64,000 nucleotides of DNA from Phymorhynchus buccinoides (lineage: Eukaryota; Mollusca; Gastropoda; Neogastropoda; Raphitomidae): NCBI GenBank assembly GCA_017654935.2, contig CM065684.1, positions 59,723,678 to 59,787,677 on the forward strand. The letters are read 5' to 3'. The position numbers were made by a program, and so were the translations under genes. The stretch's first letter is position 1. The number at the start of each line of letters is the position of its first letter. The notes beneath the pieces were generated by a model. The model worked only from the letters and a program-made list of their open reading frames with translations, was not told the origin of the DNA and searched no databases. Below are positions 29,247 through 43,870 of this stretch, in pieces.

Positions 29247-29455
29247 CGTGTGCCCATGCATTTAACACACGTTTAACCCACTGGCAACAAAAATGTTGTC
29301 ATTTGGTCAAAATGTACCCTCCCTCTCCTTCCTCATCAGTCACACAAAAATCGTATGCAAATTGGGTGGCGCGCCTCTGGCTGCGACGCGCTCTCCAGGT
29401 GAGAGAAACCCAAATTTCACAGAGACACCTCTTTGACTATAGAGTACTAAATACC
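29106..29455 (+). mobile_element. SINE S1, copy 2
   Basis: Counterpart of 9201-9545. The B box reads GGTTCAAACC, one change from the functional consensus. Confidence 0.72.
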
Positions 29456-30191
29456 TAAAAAATATGGTCCGATTGCATTTTCAATTCGCCTTTTGACTTT
29501 ATTGGTGATTTGATCTTTGTAGGAGATGCCGAGGATTGTTCGAAAGCATCTCATCTCCATTGCTCTGATGCTTCTTTCAATATCTGCTGTCAAGGTCTAG
29601 GATTCGCATGCACAAAGAAAGATTGGCATGACCAGAGAGCAGCGCATCAGTCTGTGTGGAAAGAATAAGGGGAAGTAACTCTCTGTTAATGAACTCTCTG
29701 GACACCAAAGTTATTTTCGGCACCCATCGTACCAGTCCGATCTTTGAGCTGACAGCGACGTTTTTGAGCTTGGTTATTGCACACTCATACACATCCACAC
29801 AAATAAACACACGCAAATGCCCTCATATAAAACGAATGTATATCATTATAATGTGCACAGACGCACACATACACACACGCATGCGCACATGATACACGCA
29901 CACACGTGCATACTCCCGCGTGCATGCACACATAGCAAGCACGCGCACCCACTTTCTCTCGTTTGTGCTCAAAATAAAACTGCAATAATGTTGTTGGCAG
30001 TGAATGTTCAGCGTGTGTGTTTATGTATGTTTGAGAAGTAGTTTCTAGTTCCCTTACGTGTGAATGTGTGTGTGCGTGTATGCGTGCGTGCGTGTGCGAC
30101 TGTGTTTGTGTATGTGCGTGTTGCGCGTGTGTTTGTGCACTCGTGTATATGTGCGTGATTGTATGCCGCTGCGTGTATGCATTTTTTTCAG

Positions 30192-30269
30192 CTACGCACC
30201 ATGCCTCCAGAGATGCAGGGAGGGTTCCAGACTACAGAGGTGGCCTGGCACTGGCTCTTTGTTCAGAAG
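30192..30269 (+). CDS. disp: Dispatched-family exon 7, copy 2
   Basis: Identical in sequence to 10285-10362 (PPEM motif), with the same donor lying against a family A fragment (30270-30480). Confidence 0.83.
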
Positions 30270-31491
30270 GTGTGTCTTTTGTACAAATAGTTCCCCCACC
30301 TTCTGTAAGTTCTGTGCAAGTAACTTCCTCTAATGCTATCACTCTCCTTGGCTCTTGCTCTGCCTTTTCCATTGGCTTACTGTCATCTACTATCTTTCTG
30401 CCTTACTGGTCCATTCTCCTGCGTCTGTTTGTTCAAGAAACGCTTACTAAGATTTGCTCCAGCCAAAGACAGATATGCTAGGCCTAACTATTCTTTTTTG
30501 TTTTTTGTTATTGAACAATTTTCCCATCAAGCAAATTTCATGGCATGGAGACAAAGCAAAACACACATACTCGTATTGATGAACTTAATAGCAGAGGTGA
30601 TGGGGAGGGGGAGTAAACAGGGATGATAAGTATGACAGTAATGGCACTAATAAAAACAAAATCGACAATAGCTATTTAATAACATTAATGTACCGATGAC
30701 GTATGTCCTTTACTCAAATGGCTGTTTTCACCGGTTGACATTATCCTGTAGAAAGGGCCAATAGTAAACGAGAGCTTTACTATAAATGACATGCTACAGT
30801 ATTGGAATATCATGCTACAGCTTAGTCTTTCGTGGAAGACTATGACTCTCAAATGAGGCTCTGGTGCTACAAACAAAGGGATTGGTTGGCCTTTGGGGAC
30901 CTTCCCCAACGCCAACTCTCGTCCTCAAATCCCTTTGGCCGTGAGAGTGGGGATGTACCCTGGGCAAGGCATCTCCACTATAAACTAATTCTCGCCCAGC
31001 CCACCAGAATAGTATCTGCCCGCTCTGCTATCTGGCAGTCATTGTCAGAAACGACGGACAGACAACAACCGATGACGTCAACAACAATTATAACAATCAT
31101 CCTCATCATCATCATCATCACCATCTCGGTCATCACCACCGTCATAATATTATGATGGCAACAGCAACAATGAAGGCCTAACTATTTCTTAGTCAGGCGC
31201 ATAAACGGCAGCAATGTGCATAACGGCAGCATGACGCATCTGCGCTCATATGACAGGAATCTGCCTGAGCTATCGAAGAAAAAGAAGAAGGCGGCGTGTG
31301 TTTAGCATGCTTATTTGTGTCTGTCTATTTTTCTGGGGGGTTTTCTTCTGACTTTGGAGGTTGGGAAAATTGTTTTCCCGGAGAAAATCGGAATTCTAAT
31401 TTTTCCCGGTAAAAAAATCGGAATGTTCCCGGATTGTAAAATTTCCCGTGACCTATGCATTAACTGGTTTCCATGATGATACTACGAACAG

Positions 31492-31662
31492 TCTCTGGTG
31501 AACAACGCCATCTCCGGCATCATCCTGGGTCTGTCTCTGGCGCTGCCCATCCTGATCGTCTCCACCTGCAACGTCATCAACGGCCTGATCGCGTCACTCA
31601 CCATCTGTTGCGTCACCGTCTGCGTCATCGGCGTCGTTCCCCTGGCTGGCTGGAAGTTAGGG
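31492..31662 (+). CDS. disp: Dispatched-family exon 8, copy 2 (TM8-TM9)
   Basis: I see no difference from 11585-11755. Flanked as in copy 1 by inverted repeat R in introns 7 and 9 (about 30687-31037 and 33203-33533) and by antisense SINE S2 (about 31740-32095). Confidence 0.86.
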
Positions 31663-32178
31663 GTGAGTTAACTCATTCAAGTCGTTTCGGCCATAATATA
31701 TGTCCGGAAATAATAGATAGCTTCTCTCTGTAAAATTCGGACAGCTCCCATCTGGAGAGCGCGTCGCCGCAAGCGCAGCGCCTCACCTCCCCCCTTTTTT
31801 AGAGGGTGGTGGTGAGGAGGGGGGGCGGACTTGGAAAACCTAGCTATCAATTTGGTCATACCAGGCAGCGGGATTTCTCCTTACTCTTACCGACTTTTAA
31901 CTGCCGCGGGAGTTTTACTTGCATGAAGCGCACGGGTTAGACTTGCTTTAAGTCCCCATTCAAAAGCCTCGACGTTCAGTTCGATTTTCCCGTCGAACTA
32001 GAAAGAAAGGGCGATCGAGGCCAGGATTCGAACCCGCATCACTCACTCATTGAAATTGGCAGTCGAACGTCTTAACCACTCTGCCACCTGATACAACATT
32101 ATTTACTAAGCTTCTTGGATGGAGAAGTACACTTGTATGGCCTGCCATCCTGTGTTTCTCTTTCTCCCTCAACTCCAG

Positions 32179-32403
32179 GTCCTGGTGTCTCTCAACATGT
32201 GCCTGGTGGTGGGCCTGGCCGTGGACTACGTTGTGCACCTGGCGGAGGGATACCACATGGCGCCGCCTCAGCGCGCACGCACGCGCAAGGATCGGCTGGA
32301 GCACGCGCTGGTGCGGATGGGCATTTCCGTGCTGAGCGGAGCCTGCACTACTCTAGGAGCGTCCATCTTCATGCTGTTCGCCCAGATTCAGTTCTTCTAC
32401 CAG
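32179..32403 (+). CDS. disp: Dispatched-family exon 9, copy 2 (TM10-TM11, GxxxD)
   Basis: Same protein as 12265-12489, including GLAVD in TM10. The minisatellite that follows (32465-33060) has fewer units than copy 1, so the intron differs while the exon does not. Confidence 0.9.
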
Positions 32404-33990
32404 GTGAGAGAAAGAAGAAGAAAAAAGAGAAAAGGAACAAGGAAAAAAGGAAGGAAAAAAGAAAAAGGGTTAAAAATGAAGGCGGAAGTGGTGGTGTGTT
32501 GCTTAATGAGTGAGCAAGATAGCGGAGAGCGGATGAATGATTGGGTTAGAAAGGGTTGGGGAAAAAAAGGGTTAAAAACGGAAGACGGAAGTGGTGGTGG
32601 GCTGCACGATGAGTGAGCAAGATAGTGGAGAGCAGATGAATGATTGGGTAAGAAAGGGTTTAAAAAAAAGAAAGGGTTAAAGATGAAGACGGAAGTGGTG
32701 GTGGGCTGCATGATGAGTGAGCAAGATAGCGGAGAGCGGATGAATGATTGGGTAAGAAAGGGTTAAAAAAAAGAAAGGGTTAAAGATGAAGGCGGAAGTG
32801 GTGGTGGGCTGCATGATGAGTGAGCAAGATAGCGGAGAGCGGATGAATGATTGGGTAAGAAAGGGTTAAAAAAAAGAAAGGGTTAAAGATGAAGGCGGAA
32901 GTGGTGGTGGGCTGCATGATGAGTGAGCAAGATAGCGGAGAGCGGATAAATGATTGGGTTAGAAAGGGTTAAAAAAAAAGGGGGTTAAAAACGAAGGCGG
33001 AAGTAGTGGTGGGTTGCATGATGAGTGAGCAAGATAGCGGAGAGCGGATGAATGATTGGGTGTGGTGTGAGAGTCACTTATTTGTCTTAATGTAAATTTA
33101 TGTTTCATATTTTTATTTAATATTTTTATTTTGATATATCTCATCTTATTTGACACGGTGGAACACAAGTTTCCATGTGCGTTTGTACAATGCCAATGGA
33201 CAGTAAAGAAACTTATGGCTTATGAGTAGTGATAGTTTGTTGGTTTGTTTTTGTTGTTGTTGTTTTTAAAAGCCGAGGATCAGAGCTGTGTGTTTCCTTT
33301 ATAGTGTGGAAAAAGCTGTGGGAATCTTGTCTGCTTTTTACTAAGTTCCTCTGTTGCCTGTCTGTCTGGCATTGGGGAAGGTCCCCAAAGGCCAACCGAT
33401 CCCACTGGCTGCAGCACTAGAGCCAGTGCAAATGCCCCTGATTAAGAGCTCTCATTCACTATCGGCCCTTTCTGCAGGCTAATGTCAACCAGTGATAAAT
33501 AAATATGAGTAAAATGTCAAGTACTGTGTAGTAATACCCAATCTCACAAACAGTGATTACTCCGCAGCCTACAAATCTTGCAAAGAATTAATTCAACTTT
33601 CTGGAAGGTGAAAAGGTGGGGAGTGTTAAGTATGGTAACAGTAGGCAGTGCGTGAGTTCACAATGATCCCCACCTGTAGTGTAGGTGAAAGGGTGGGAGT
33701 AAAACAAAACCCGGCTTCAGTCAGCTGCGGACTGCGAACTCTTTGTATATTCAGGCTTTTTGGTAACACGTTGTAGTAAAGAGAAGGAAAGAGAGATCAT
33801 GTAAGTTTCTTGTCCCCCGTGATGATTATTTTCCTGCCATTATTTTCTATTTTTCATGTGAAAGGATATAATTTAGGGGTTACAGTGAATGGGGGCTTGG
33901 AATGTCCTAACAAATCTATAGAAATAGATGACACCTTCATATGAAAATTTCAAACATGTTTGTTCTTCTTATTTCTTTCTCTCTTTTCAG

Positions 33991-34260
33991 TTTGGCATTT
34001 TCATGTTCTGCACTATCGGCTTCTCCTTGCTGTTCTCGTTGGGGTTTTACGTCCCCTTGATGGGCATTCTGGGACCGGAAGGTGACGTCGGCAACATCCT
34101 GGTCCCTCTCAGACGCTGCTTCGGGCGAGGAGGATGCTTCCGCTTCCGGTGTCAGGATGATTCGCCTGGACCTGAGCACAGCTGTGCAGCAGAAACGGGC
34201 AGGAGGAGCAACAGACGTCCCAGTGCAGAACTTTTGATGACTGACGAGTTCAGGAGATGA
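33991..34260 (+). CDS. disp: Dispatched-family last exon, copy 2
   Basis: Counterpart of 14155-14424. One replacement (AGG to AGC, Arg to Ser) and one silent change (GGG to GGC) in the tail; the stop is unchanged. The H foldback element follows at 34279-34775. Confidence 0.86.
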   Translation, partial: FGIFMFCTIGFSLLFSLGFYVPLMGILGPEGDVGNILVPLRRCFGRGGCFRFRCQDDSPGPEHSCAAETGRRSNRRPSAELLMTDEFRR

Positions 34261-34278
34261 ATAGCTTTTTTCTTTTAA

Positions 34279-34775
34279 AGGGACACCCTGACGGATGCGT
34301 TTTTGCAAGAAACACGTTCGAGATCACCAGGAAAACACCCTTTACAGAGATCGCAACACTCACTTTGCTCTGGTTTCCTATAAGTCAAATCGGCGATTCC
34401 TCCTTGACGGAGGTGCTGGAAGTCAAATTATTTCAGTGAAAATTTTCTAATGGCCGCTTGAGTCGCTTAGACCAAATCACGAAATGTCCACAATACAAGC
34501 CTTTTTATTTACACTTTACCAAAAGGAGTTTTGCTCACAACGAAGGAAATAGCTCCTTTTTTTTTGTTACTGCACTACAAAGAAGAAAAAAGCTTCAGCC
34601 ACTCTGAGTGTCCTCCACCCACCCTGTCCAAAATGGCTTATCTCTCCGGCAACTCCGCCAAGGAGTAATCACCGTTTTGACCGTTTGATTTCTAGGAAAC
34701 CAGAGCAAAGTGAGTGTTCCGATCCTGGTGATCTCGATGTGTTTCTGGCAAAAACTCATCCGTCAGGGTGTCCCT
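34279..34775. mobile_element. Foldback element H after the stop, copy 2
   Basis: Counterpart of 14442-14918. About 20 bases longer because of an extra GTTTTGCTCACAACGAAGGA-like segment near 34528. Confidence 0.8.
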
Positions 34776-35589
34776 CACTAATGACGAGGCACTCGTGCGA
34801 ATCACCTCTCCTAAAGGGTTACCTCTCAATCGTGAAATGCAACGGAGAAATCGAGACAGGCGCAATTGGGTATAGGGGTAGTCAAAATAGGCGCAGTTGA
34901 GATGCACCGAGAGCAGTTTTGCTCAGTGCTGCATCCCTGAGCAAGCCAAGGAGTGGGAGTTTAAGTAGAAGGCGTTACGCTCTGACTCATCGTACTCCAG
35001 TCTCCAGTCTTGGGTAGGGGAGACCGGGGTTGGTCCGCCCTCAGAGCAGATCCGTCATTTCGTTTTTTATTGCTTAGTGCTTTAGTCTAGAATCGTTTAG
35101 ACCATGTTTAAAATAATTCTACTACGTTCGCTCTATGTACTCAAGTAGACCCAATACATGACGGTCCCAGAATCATGACTCACATCGTGACAATCGCATC
35201 GCTTTGACAGCGAATCGTATGTAGTGTAGCAGGCCCTTTAGTCCTTCATTTATAAAGAGATATTGATGAACTTTAGTGGAACCTAGGGAAGGTCCATTCG
35301 TTTTAGTAATTGTCGTTATATAATAGTGGGGTGATGAATTAATTTGCCTATCTCAACGTTTTTCTCATATTGATCTGCTTTGTGGTTGTGAAACTGAAAG
35401 CCATAGATATTTAGTATGATGGTTAATACGTTTATACATGTATTCAAGCAGCGACGTGGGACCAAGATTAAATGCGAGGAGGAAGGATGGTGTCTTAAAA
35501 GATGCAAACAGCTGTTGCTTTTTTTCTGGATTTTTTTTTACGTTTCTTTCAAATAAATTGTGCAATTAGACTTCTTGAGCACCTTTATA

Positions 35590-36532
35590 AGAACATCTTC
35601 TTCTTCGTCAATCACTCAGACATTCTCCTGTCATATGAGCGCAGGTGCGGCATGCTGCTGTTGTGCGCCTAAGTAAGAAATAGTTAGGCCCAGCATGTCC
35701 GTCTTCGGCTAGAGAAATATTTTTGTAAGAATTTCTAGACAAAAGGCGGGAGAATGGACCAGTAAGGCAGAAAGATAGCAGATGACAGAAAGCAAAGGGG
35801 AAAGGCAGAGTCAAAGAGAGTGATGGATTAGATGAAGTTACAAGCACAGAACTTCCAGAAAGTGGGGGAACTATTTATACGAAAGACAGCACCCCCGGTA
35901 TCCCCACGGGGGAAATAAAATGTTCAAATTAAAAGGAAAGAATACTGTTCAGACACACATGTGTGCTAAAAAATAACAAGAAACGTTTTGTTTGTTTCAA
36001 ACACTGAACACTCTACGCCATATTTTGTGCTGTGAAACAGTTGCAGTAACATGATAGTGTTCAGAAGAAACTGTGTTTAACGCCCTCCATGGTGGTACAG
36101 GTACGCATGGGACATATGTAAAGATAGTGGGTCGATCCTGCAATGCCAAAAAAGACCCTAAATTATTGAAAAATAAGACAGTGTTCAGCAATGTACGTTC
36201 TGACGCCATGTTTGTATATATTTTTAGCACTTAAAAATGGCAATAATCTTATTGTGTTCTTTGGTTTTTGCCATCACACATCATTTTAACCCTTTCACCG
36301 CCAAAGTCGCATTTTAGCACCACAGTGATTTAACACCTATGTCACTAAAAGGCATCAAAATGGGGTCTATTATCCAAAGACCCTATTGTCTTAGTTTTGG
36401 GAAGTAAGGATAGACCTTATTTTATACATGTCACAGAAGAATCCCCAATACTGCAGACGGATTTTGTTCTCTACCCAGTTAAATTTAAGGGACATTTTAG
36501 GCTGAAAATATGGCTGGCGGTGAAAGGGTTAA
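35590..36532. mobile_element. Family A (35590-35915) and piggyBac-like MITE (36286-36532), copy 2
   Basis: Same order as 15735-16675. The MITE keeps TTAA at both ends (36286-36289 and 36529-36532). Confidence 0.75.
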
Positions 36533-37344
36533 TATGAATTCGGTATTGTAACGAATGGCGTTATTCTTGACACATATCAACATAAAACCGTTATTTTGTC
36601 TTAACGACTGCATTTATTTCGCTCACATATCAACGCAGTATTGTTTGTTTATCTTGACGCATAATATTATAGTTTTTATCACATATCACATATCAATGCA
36701 ATACTTATGTCGTAAAGAACCGTTTCATTACATTTCGTCACATATCAATAACCTCGTTAAATATCAAAGACTGGCTTTAATTAGTGATTGACACAAGCAT
36801 GAATTTTGAAAAGTTGTATGATCGATGTTCATATATATTTTTTAGTATTGTTGTTTGTTTTTCTAAGTCAAATGTCACGGATCACTAAGCCATACAAAAA
36901 TATTCTTTGTAGATCTGTGTATGAACACGGAAAATATGTTTTGTTTCTTCTCGTGGCGTGCTTAAATACCGTCCAGTTAAAATGTAGCAAAGCCTTCTTT
37001 GAACTAACCGATTGTGGTGTTGATTTATTTATTTTGTTATGTATAAGATTTCATGATTTTTGTACAAAGCTGAATGCAAGAAACTATTTTTGGGGGCTGA
37101 ATGAATGCTCTTAGGACAAAAGTTCGCTAAGTACCGTTTTATTCTTGTCGTCGTTGTGGTGGATTTGCTTCATTATTGTTTGGTAGTGTGTTGAATTATG
37201 ATTTATTGTCTCTCTTTCCGAAGACTTGACTCTTGGATTGCGTGTGTATGTGAGATAGCGAAGAACTTAAGAATACATTAAAGGACGTACATACAGATAG
37301 ACACGCACCAACATGCTCTCACACACGTGCACGTACCCACAACA

Positions 37345-37387
37345 CACACACACACGCGCGCGCGCGCGCGCGCGCGCGCGCACACAC
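37345..37387. repeat. (CA)(CG)n(CA) tract
   Basis: About 14 CG repeats flanked by CA. At the equivalent place copy 1 has pure CA. A strong Z-DNA-type composition. Confidence 0.85.
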
Positions 37388-38777
37388 AAACACACTCTCA
37401 CTCACACACAAATGCGCACGCACATGCAGTCACACACACACACGCATACAGCGCACGAAAGCACACATAATCACCCCAACCTATAATAACATCATCTTTC
37501 ATCCAAGCATGTCCTATTTTGAATTGATCTGGCATAAACCTGAGACAGTGCAATGTTGCATGTTAACGCAGGACCATTAATACACAGCATACGTGTGAGT
37601 TCTCCTCACATGCGATTTCAGCGGGATAATTGTCTATCACTTATGGTTGAATTTGTTCAGCTTTTAGTTTTCAGAAGATTGTATAATGTTCAAACGTGAC
37701 ATTATTTTTGCTGTTTGTTTCTTCAATGTGTGTTGCACAGGACATGTGTGTTAGTGTGTGTCTGTCTGTCTGTCTGTCTGTGAGTACCTCCTTTTCTGAT
37801 TGTTTTTTATGCAATGTTTCAATGTGATGCTAGTTTGTTCAGCATTTTGGTGCATACTGGTTTCTGTTTAGGTTTGAAGACAATTATGAATATGTGGAGA
37901 ACATTGCTGACTGCTGGATCAGGACAACGAACACTGACCTTGATAGAGGGGGGGGGGGACTGTTGATCCTTGGTAGGAGAGTTAGTCAAGCTTAGCTGTT
38001 TTTCCAGACACCCGTTTTGCGCTTGACTATTGGTTATTAATTATCAGCGATTATTGGTGATTAGTAAAGTTCATTGTAGTGTTTATCGTTCTTCTGTGAT
38101 GTGCTAAAGACGCTTTTGTGATGTTTATTCCAAGCCTGTGAAAGGTTAACAAAGTTGTGATGCATTTGGGTGTGTTAAATAAACGTTTTGTTGATTTTGT
38201 GTGTGTTGACAACAAAGTCGCATGTATGTTTTTGTCAGTCTGAAAAAAACCTGTGTGAATATGCCAAGAGAGAAGAAAGCTTACAAACATTGATCATTTA
38301 AACTCTATCGTGGTATTAAAAGAAGCTTCGGCAGCGCGCGTGCGCATAAAACACATAATATTCACACCCACGGTCCATTTTTCAACATTCTGACAATAAA
38401 CTCCACTCACGTATATGTCTGATGTAAAACGTTTATAAAATCCAATAAAACAGCACATAAACAAATGCGTTAACACAAGTTGAACATTTGTAGGGCCTGT
38501 ATGCAACATTTTAAATGTAGCACAGCACAAATTATGCGATTTCCGACACATCACGGATATAGGCGACTGCCTGATGTGAATCGTTCAGTAAGGAACAGTT
38601 TTGTAACAAATTGTTTTTCAAACATTCCAAATTTTACTAAAAACAATCCTAAAACGCAATCCTTGATTCTTCGTACAAATGTCTGCCATGGAATCTGTTG
38701 CAAAGATCTCAAATTAAAAAGTAAAATTGTTGTGATCCTTACAAATGCCATGCCATGCATCCAAAGTATACCCCCTC

Positions 38778-38780
<3 letters not shown>

Positions 38781-38854
<74 letters not shown>

Positions 38855-38872
38855 CTCACTCTCTCTCCCTCA

Positions 38873-38920
<48 letters not shown>

Positions 38921-38930
38921 CACACTCACC
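38781..38930 (+). repeat. (CT)n-(CA)n compound microsatellite, copy 2
   Basis: Counterpart of 19674-19850 with fewer repeats. Confidence 0.88.
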
Positions 38931-39640
38931 CCACTTTATCAGCTTCAGTTGTTTTCCCCGCTTGGTTGTTAATTTGCAAGTAAAATGGTAAACATCGTCT
39001 AAGATCGAGTTCTGCAATAGTATCATACAGTTAAAATTGACGCCTTAACTGTAAAACGAATCATTGTACACAAAACATAGCTATGTTACATCAATAGAGT
39101 CACAGGACGTTCACGCCCGGTGCACACACACGCCGTGTATGCATAATTAGCTATATATTATTCGTTATATATTATAACCTTAACTGTAAAACGAATTTAG
39201 CATAAAACAGTAATGTTACATTCATACAGTCGGAGGACGCGCAGTATATGCATATTTAGTTAAATATATACCTATACGTTATTAAAAGTATTAAACAAAT
39301 TAATTAAAAAAACAATAAAAGCCATGGTTGCCAAATTGCGTGTGCAACACAGGTGTGTTTGTCAATCATGCAAAAGCAGCTGCTCTATAACAAGTGAGCA
39401 AATAAACATATCTAAAATTAATAACCTCCCATCATGACAAGATGATAAGGAAAGTAAATTCTTCATTGATTTTCACATTTTGGAACAAATATAATAATCA
39501 TTTGAAACCAAAATAAACAACAGCTTATCGCTACAGGCCATAATGTTATGATTTATAACATTAGAACAAATCACAGAACCCGCTAATAAACAACAATAAT
39601 ACCGCGCGCGCACACACACACGCACGCACAACCATATTAT

Positions 39641-39675
<35 letters not shown>

Positions 39676-39676
<1 letters not shown>

Positions 39677-41313
39677 CATTCTGTCCTAGCCATGGTAGGC
39701 GAATCACAGAACCGTGACAATGACATTGCCGAATATGAGCGTTTAGGCAAGGTAAGCCTGGGCAATTTAGGCGAGTTGGATCTGTCACGTTTAGGCGATT
39801 TCAGTCCGGATACGACAGTGGAGACAGAAGAATCCACACGCAAACTAGGATCGAAACAAGCGTAGAGCACTTGGAGACTGCTCTCATCTGCGCTGGTAAC
39901 AGGCAGGGTATGGTAGGTTACATAACTCAGGTCAAAACACCCGCTGCTGATTTCAGCACTGGTACCAGAGTTTCCACTGTCCTCACCCGATCTCCCCTGA
40001 CTAGAAAACTCAAGGCTGCTACTACTGCTGTTGCTGCCGTTATCCCCGCCGCCATTGCAACGACGAAACGCACGATGCTCACATCCCCTGGCCATTTCTT
40101 CTGGAGATGGAAGACTTTTTGATGCGGTTTTCTTACGACCAGGATAGGGAGAATCTTCGTTGAGCATTCTCGAACTTGAAAACGAGTCGGTTTTATTCTT
40201 AGAGTTGGCACTTTCGTTGTTTTTCTTACGAGCAGGATAGGGAGAAACTTCGTTGAGCTTTCCCGAACTTGAAGACCAGTCAGTTTTAGGCCTACTTTTG
40301 GAGTTGGCACTTTCGTTGTTTAGATCACTCACGTGATGGAATGCCGTGTTGAGCAGCATACTGGGGTTTTCGTTTTCCGTGCACGTGTTGTATTCTGAGC
40401 TGGCGATGGAGGCGGTGGTCGGGGTGGTAGTTCTGCGGAAAGCCATGTCGAAGACGCTCTCGGAAGTTCCTCCATCGCTACAGGATTGAAACGAGCTGAC
40501 GTCGTCGTCGTCTGTTTCGTTTGTGGTGCCGTGTGCAAAGTTCTGAATGCCGTGTGCAAAGCTATGAGTGTCGTGTGCAACGTTCTCCGTCGGGCGTGCA
40601 CTGTCCCTGTAGTATTCAATGTCTGTGTAGTTTGCACTTCCTGTGGTGTCCCTGCTGAAAGACCCTCCTTCTCCTCGTTCTTCTTCAACTTCCCCGTCTA
40701 CTCCTTCTTCTTCTTCTTCTTCTAGGATCACTTCAAGACGGTCCACGCCACGCATCAAAGACATTCTGCAGTGCATCTCTTCTTCTTCCTCCTCCATCCT
40801 CACCACATCGTCAGTTTGCTCGTCATCACTATAATGGTACACAGATCCAAGCTCAATAGTTCTGGCACATTCAGCCTCCCTAGCACTGTACACCCCGTCA
40901 TAAAAACTATCGCCGTCACTGGAATCTTCCAGACTTTTCCTAAACACCCCGCTGCTTCCCTCCAATTCCGGAATGTTCGAAATGATCGAAGAGTCTGTTT
41001 CGTCACTGTCGGAAAAGATATCGAAGACTTTGAACTGTTCCATGTCCACGATTTGCGAACTGACGCCGCGTTCTTCGTCGCCGTATTGCTGCCGTGTCGG
41101 ACTGCGGTGGGAAAAAGAGTAGCGGCGACGACGTCGGCGGTGACACAGTTTGAGGCAGACTGTAACAATGATGGCCGCTAGCGCTAAAATTAGCACAGCT
41201 CCTCCACCAATCGCAGCGCCCGTTGCTTCGTCGATGGATAAGAGATCGGGGATGAAAGCTGTCGTTGCATTGGACGAATCTGTTTCATGCATGGACGCTT
41301 CGGTCGCAGGTTC
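39676..41313 (-). CDS. Unassigned single-pass membrane protein, last exon, copy 2
   Basis: Same acceptor (TCTCTTACAG|GAACCT at 41314/41313) and same architecture as 20623-22293: short ectodomain end, one helix, RRRRRR stop-transfer, acidic Ser-rich tail, NFAHG heptads, two NNESANSK repeats, basic C-terminus. 545 residues, 11 fewer than copy 1, all lost from the Glu/Gly run, which here reads EEEEEGVDGEVEEE. Several replacements elsewhere (for example QGYSDE to QQYGDE, VLGKS to VFRKS, ISELNS to VSGLKS) make it more divergent than the Dispatched exons. The stop is TGA at 39676-39678. No family recognised. Confidence 0.75.
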
Positions 41314-42062
41314 CTGTAAGAGAATAGAATAAGAATATGTTTTGTGATGTTTGAATGTTAAAAACAAGTACAATAGTGTCATTTTAAATAATATTAAAAA
41401 AACAATAACAACACACACAGGATAGATAGACTGATTCAGTGCTGTGCACGCTGGAATTTACAATCACCGGTTTTTGCGTACACATAAGTTATCTCATTCG
41501 AAATAGACCAGGCGCTAGCACTATGAATATTAACTTGGGAATGATTAATATGAATCGAAATGTTTCCTGGCCTACTGAAGTGCGCAAAATCCAAATTTTC
41601 GCCCGTAAGAGAAGATAATCTGATGATGGTAAAAGCCACACGCTTTGATTTTGTCTGTCATCAAGTTATCTCCCTTAAGGTCTCTGTACACGTGAATATT
41701 TTTCACTCTTTCACCATCATAATCATAATAATAATACTGAACATTTATATAGCGCTTTACTCCCTTTGCAGGGAGCTGAAAGCGCTTTACATAGACAATA
41801 AAACACAAATAAGTCATTCTACACAATCATAAGACTCACTACAATCAAATCAAATATACATAAAATAATATTATTTAAACAAAGCCATGTTCATAACCAC
41901 AAAATTTGAAACAATATTACAATATTATAAGAAAAGAAACAAAATTGCAAGGGAAATCAAAGTTCATGAGCTACGTTATTGCGCAAACACACACACTAAT
42001 AGAGAAACACACAGTCACACACCACGCACACGCACGCACGCGCACGCACACGCGCGCACACG

Positions 42063-42117
<55 letters not shown>

Positions 42118-42467
42118 GCGTAATAATCAATGGGCATTCACACACACACACACGCCACGCGTTCGTATGCACGCACGCGCAGATCCCATTTCATCCGCCC
42201 CCACTTGCACGCGAGCACACCATGGCTACACTGTGATTGTGCAAGTGATAGTTATGACTGGCCTATCACTGTGTTGCCATGGGAGGAGAGTGAAAATTTT
42301 CACGTGTACAGAGACCATTACGGGCGAAAATGTGAATGCAGCGACTTTTGTTTAATGGAAGGAACTTCGGTTATGAGAGGAGCCGAAGAGCAGGGGAGTA
42401 AAAGGAAATCATTATTTGTATTATTGTACATCACAACGGCAACAACAACAACACAACAGCAATAGCA

Positions 42468-42534
<67 letters not shown>

Positions 42535-42543
42535 TACTACTAA

Positions 42544-42681
42544 TACTTCACTGAAGTCCATAAGAACAGCTTAGTCCCGCGAACTGTTAGAGAATGGAAC
42601 AGCCTCAGTGAAGAAATAGTGACATCTGAGACGATCGAGGCTTTCAAGAACCGCCTCTCGTCTCAACCAGCAAGTCATTAA
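42544..42681 (+). pseudogene. LINE ORF2 extreme C-terminus, copy 2
   Basis: Counterpart of 23517-23654, with the same 45 codons and TAA stop, again joined to a CTA run. Confidence 0.83.
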
Positions 42682-42847
42682 CTTTTTTTTTCAAATTATT
42701 TATCTATATTTTTTTATTCTTCATATTTTTATTATATATTGTTTTTAGTGCTGTCCCCGAAGTCTTCCGTCGGTGTATATGCCAGAATTGGTTCCTGCCG
42801 ACGTACCACGATGCAAATGCAGATGCAGACTACCACTACCACTACTA

Positions 42848-42907
<60 letters not shown>

Positions 42908-43654
42908 GTCCACATTTACACCAGGAAGAGTCTCTCCCCGTGGGGATACTGGGGGTCTTTCGTACAAAATAGTTTCCCCACCTTCCGGGAATGTGTTGTG
43001 CTTGTAACTTCCTCTAATCTGTCACTCTCTTTGACTCTGCCTTTTCCCATAATGTTTTCTGTCATGTACTGTGCACATCTTGACCTTTACCCTTTTTTCC
43101 CCAAAAAAGTCTTCCAAATAATTTTCTCCTTTCACCTTCTCCGAAGTCGGAATGTGCCGACTGTAGGCAGCGGGTAGACCAGTGAAAACTGAAAACCGGA
43201 CTGACACGTACGCACCTTACCCATTATGGCCATATGTCCTGGGAACGCAGAAGAAGAATAAGACTGCTTCTTTCTTTCTCCACTTACCGAAAAAAGTAAA
43301 TGAGAGGATTCACCGAAGGTGGACATCGTTTCTGGCTTCTCGTCTTTCACAAATCACAAGAAGGAATTTCAAACTCAGCCCAGGGATCCAAGATGGTTGT
43401 GGTCTCAAACGCTGGTTTACAATGGTGGTTTTAAAAACAACGAAGAGAACGAAGGTAAAAGACCTGCTTGCGTGTCTTGGGATGACTGTCTAAGCAAAGT
43501 AAGCTGGCAAGTTTGGTTGTTGGTTAGCCTTTCTGTGAGAAGTGCTCATCGGGGTTTAGTTTCGGCTTGCTGGGTGGTTTTTTAATCATGGCATAATTAA
43601 CATTCTGAACTGTGCCTTTTTGTTGCAACCGTGCTCGTGTGTGTGCATTTGTGC

Positions 43655-43713
<59 letters not shown>

Positions 43714-43870
43714 GTGTGTGTGTGCAGCGCATGTGTGTGTGTGTGTTCGTGCATTGCGTGCGTATGCTTGTGTGTGATTTTGTGCATTTCGTGTAGGCTA
43801 TTTCTGCATTCATTAGCTCTTCCAACATTCTCTTACACCCTCCCCCCCACCCCACCCCACCTCACCAGCC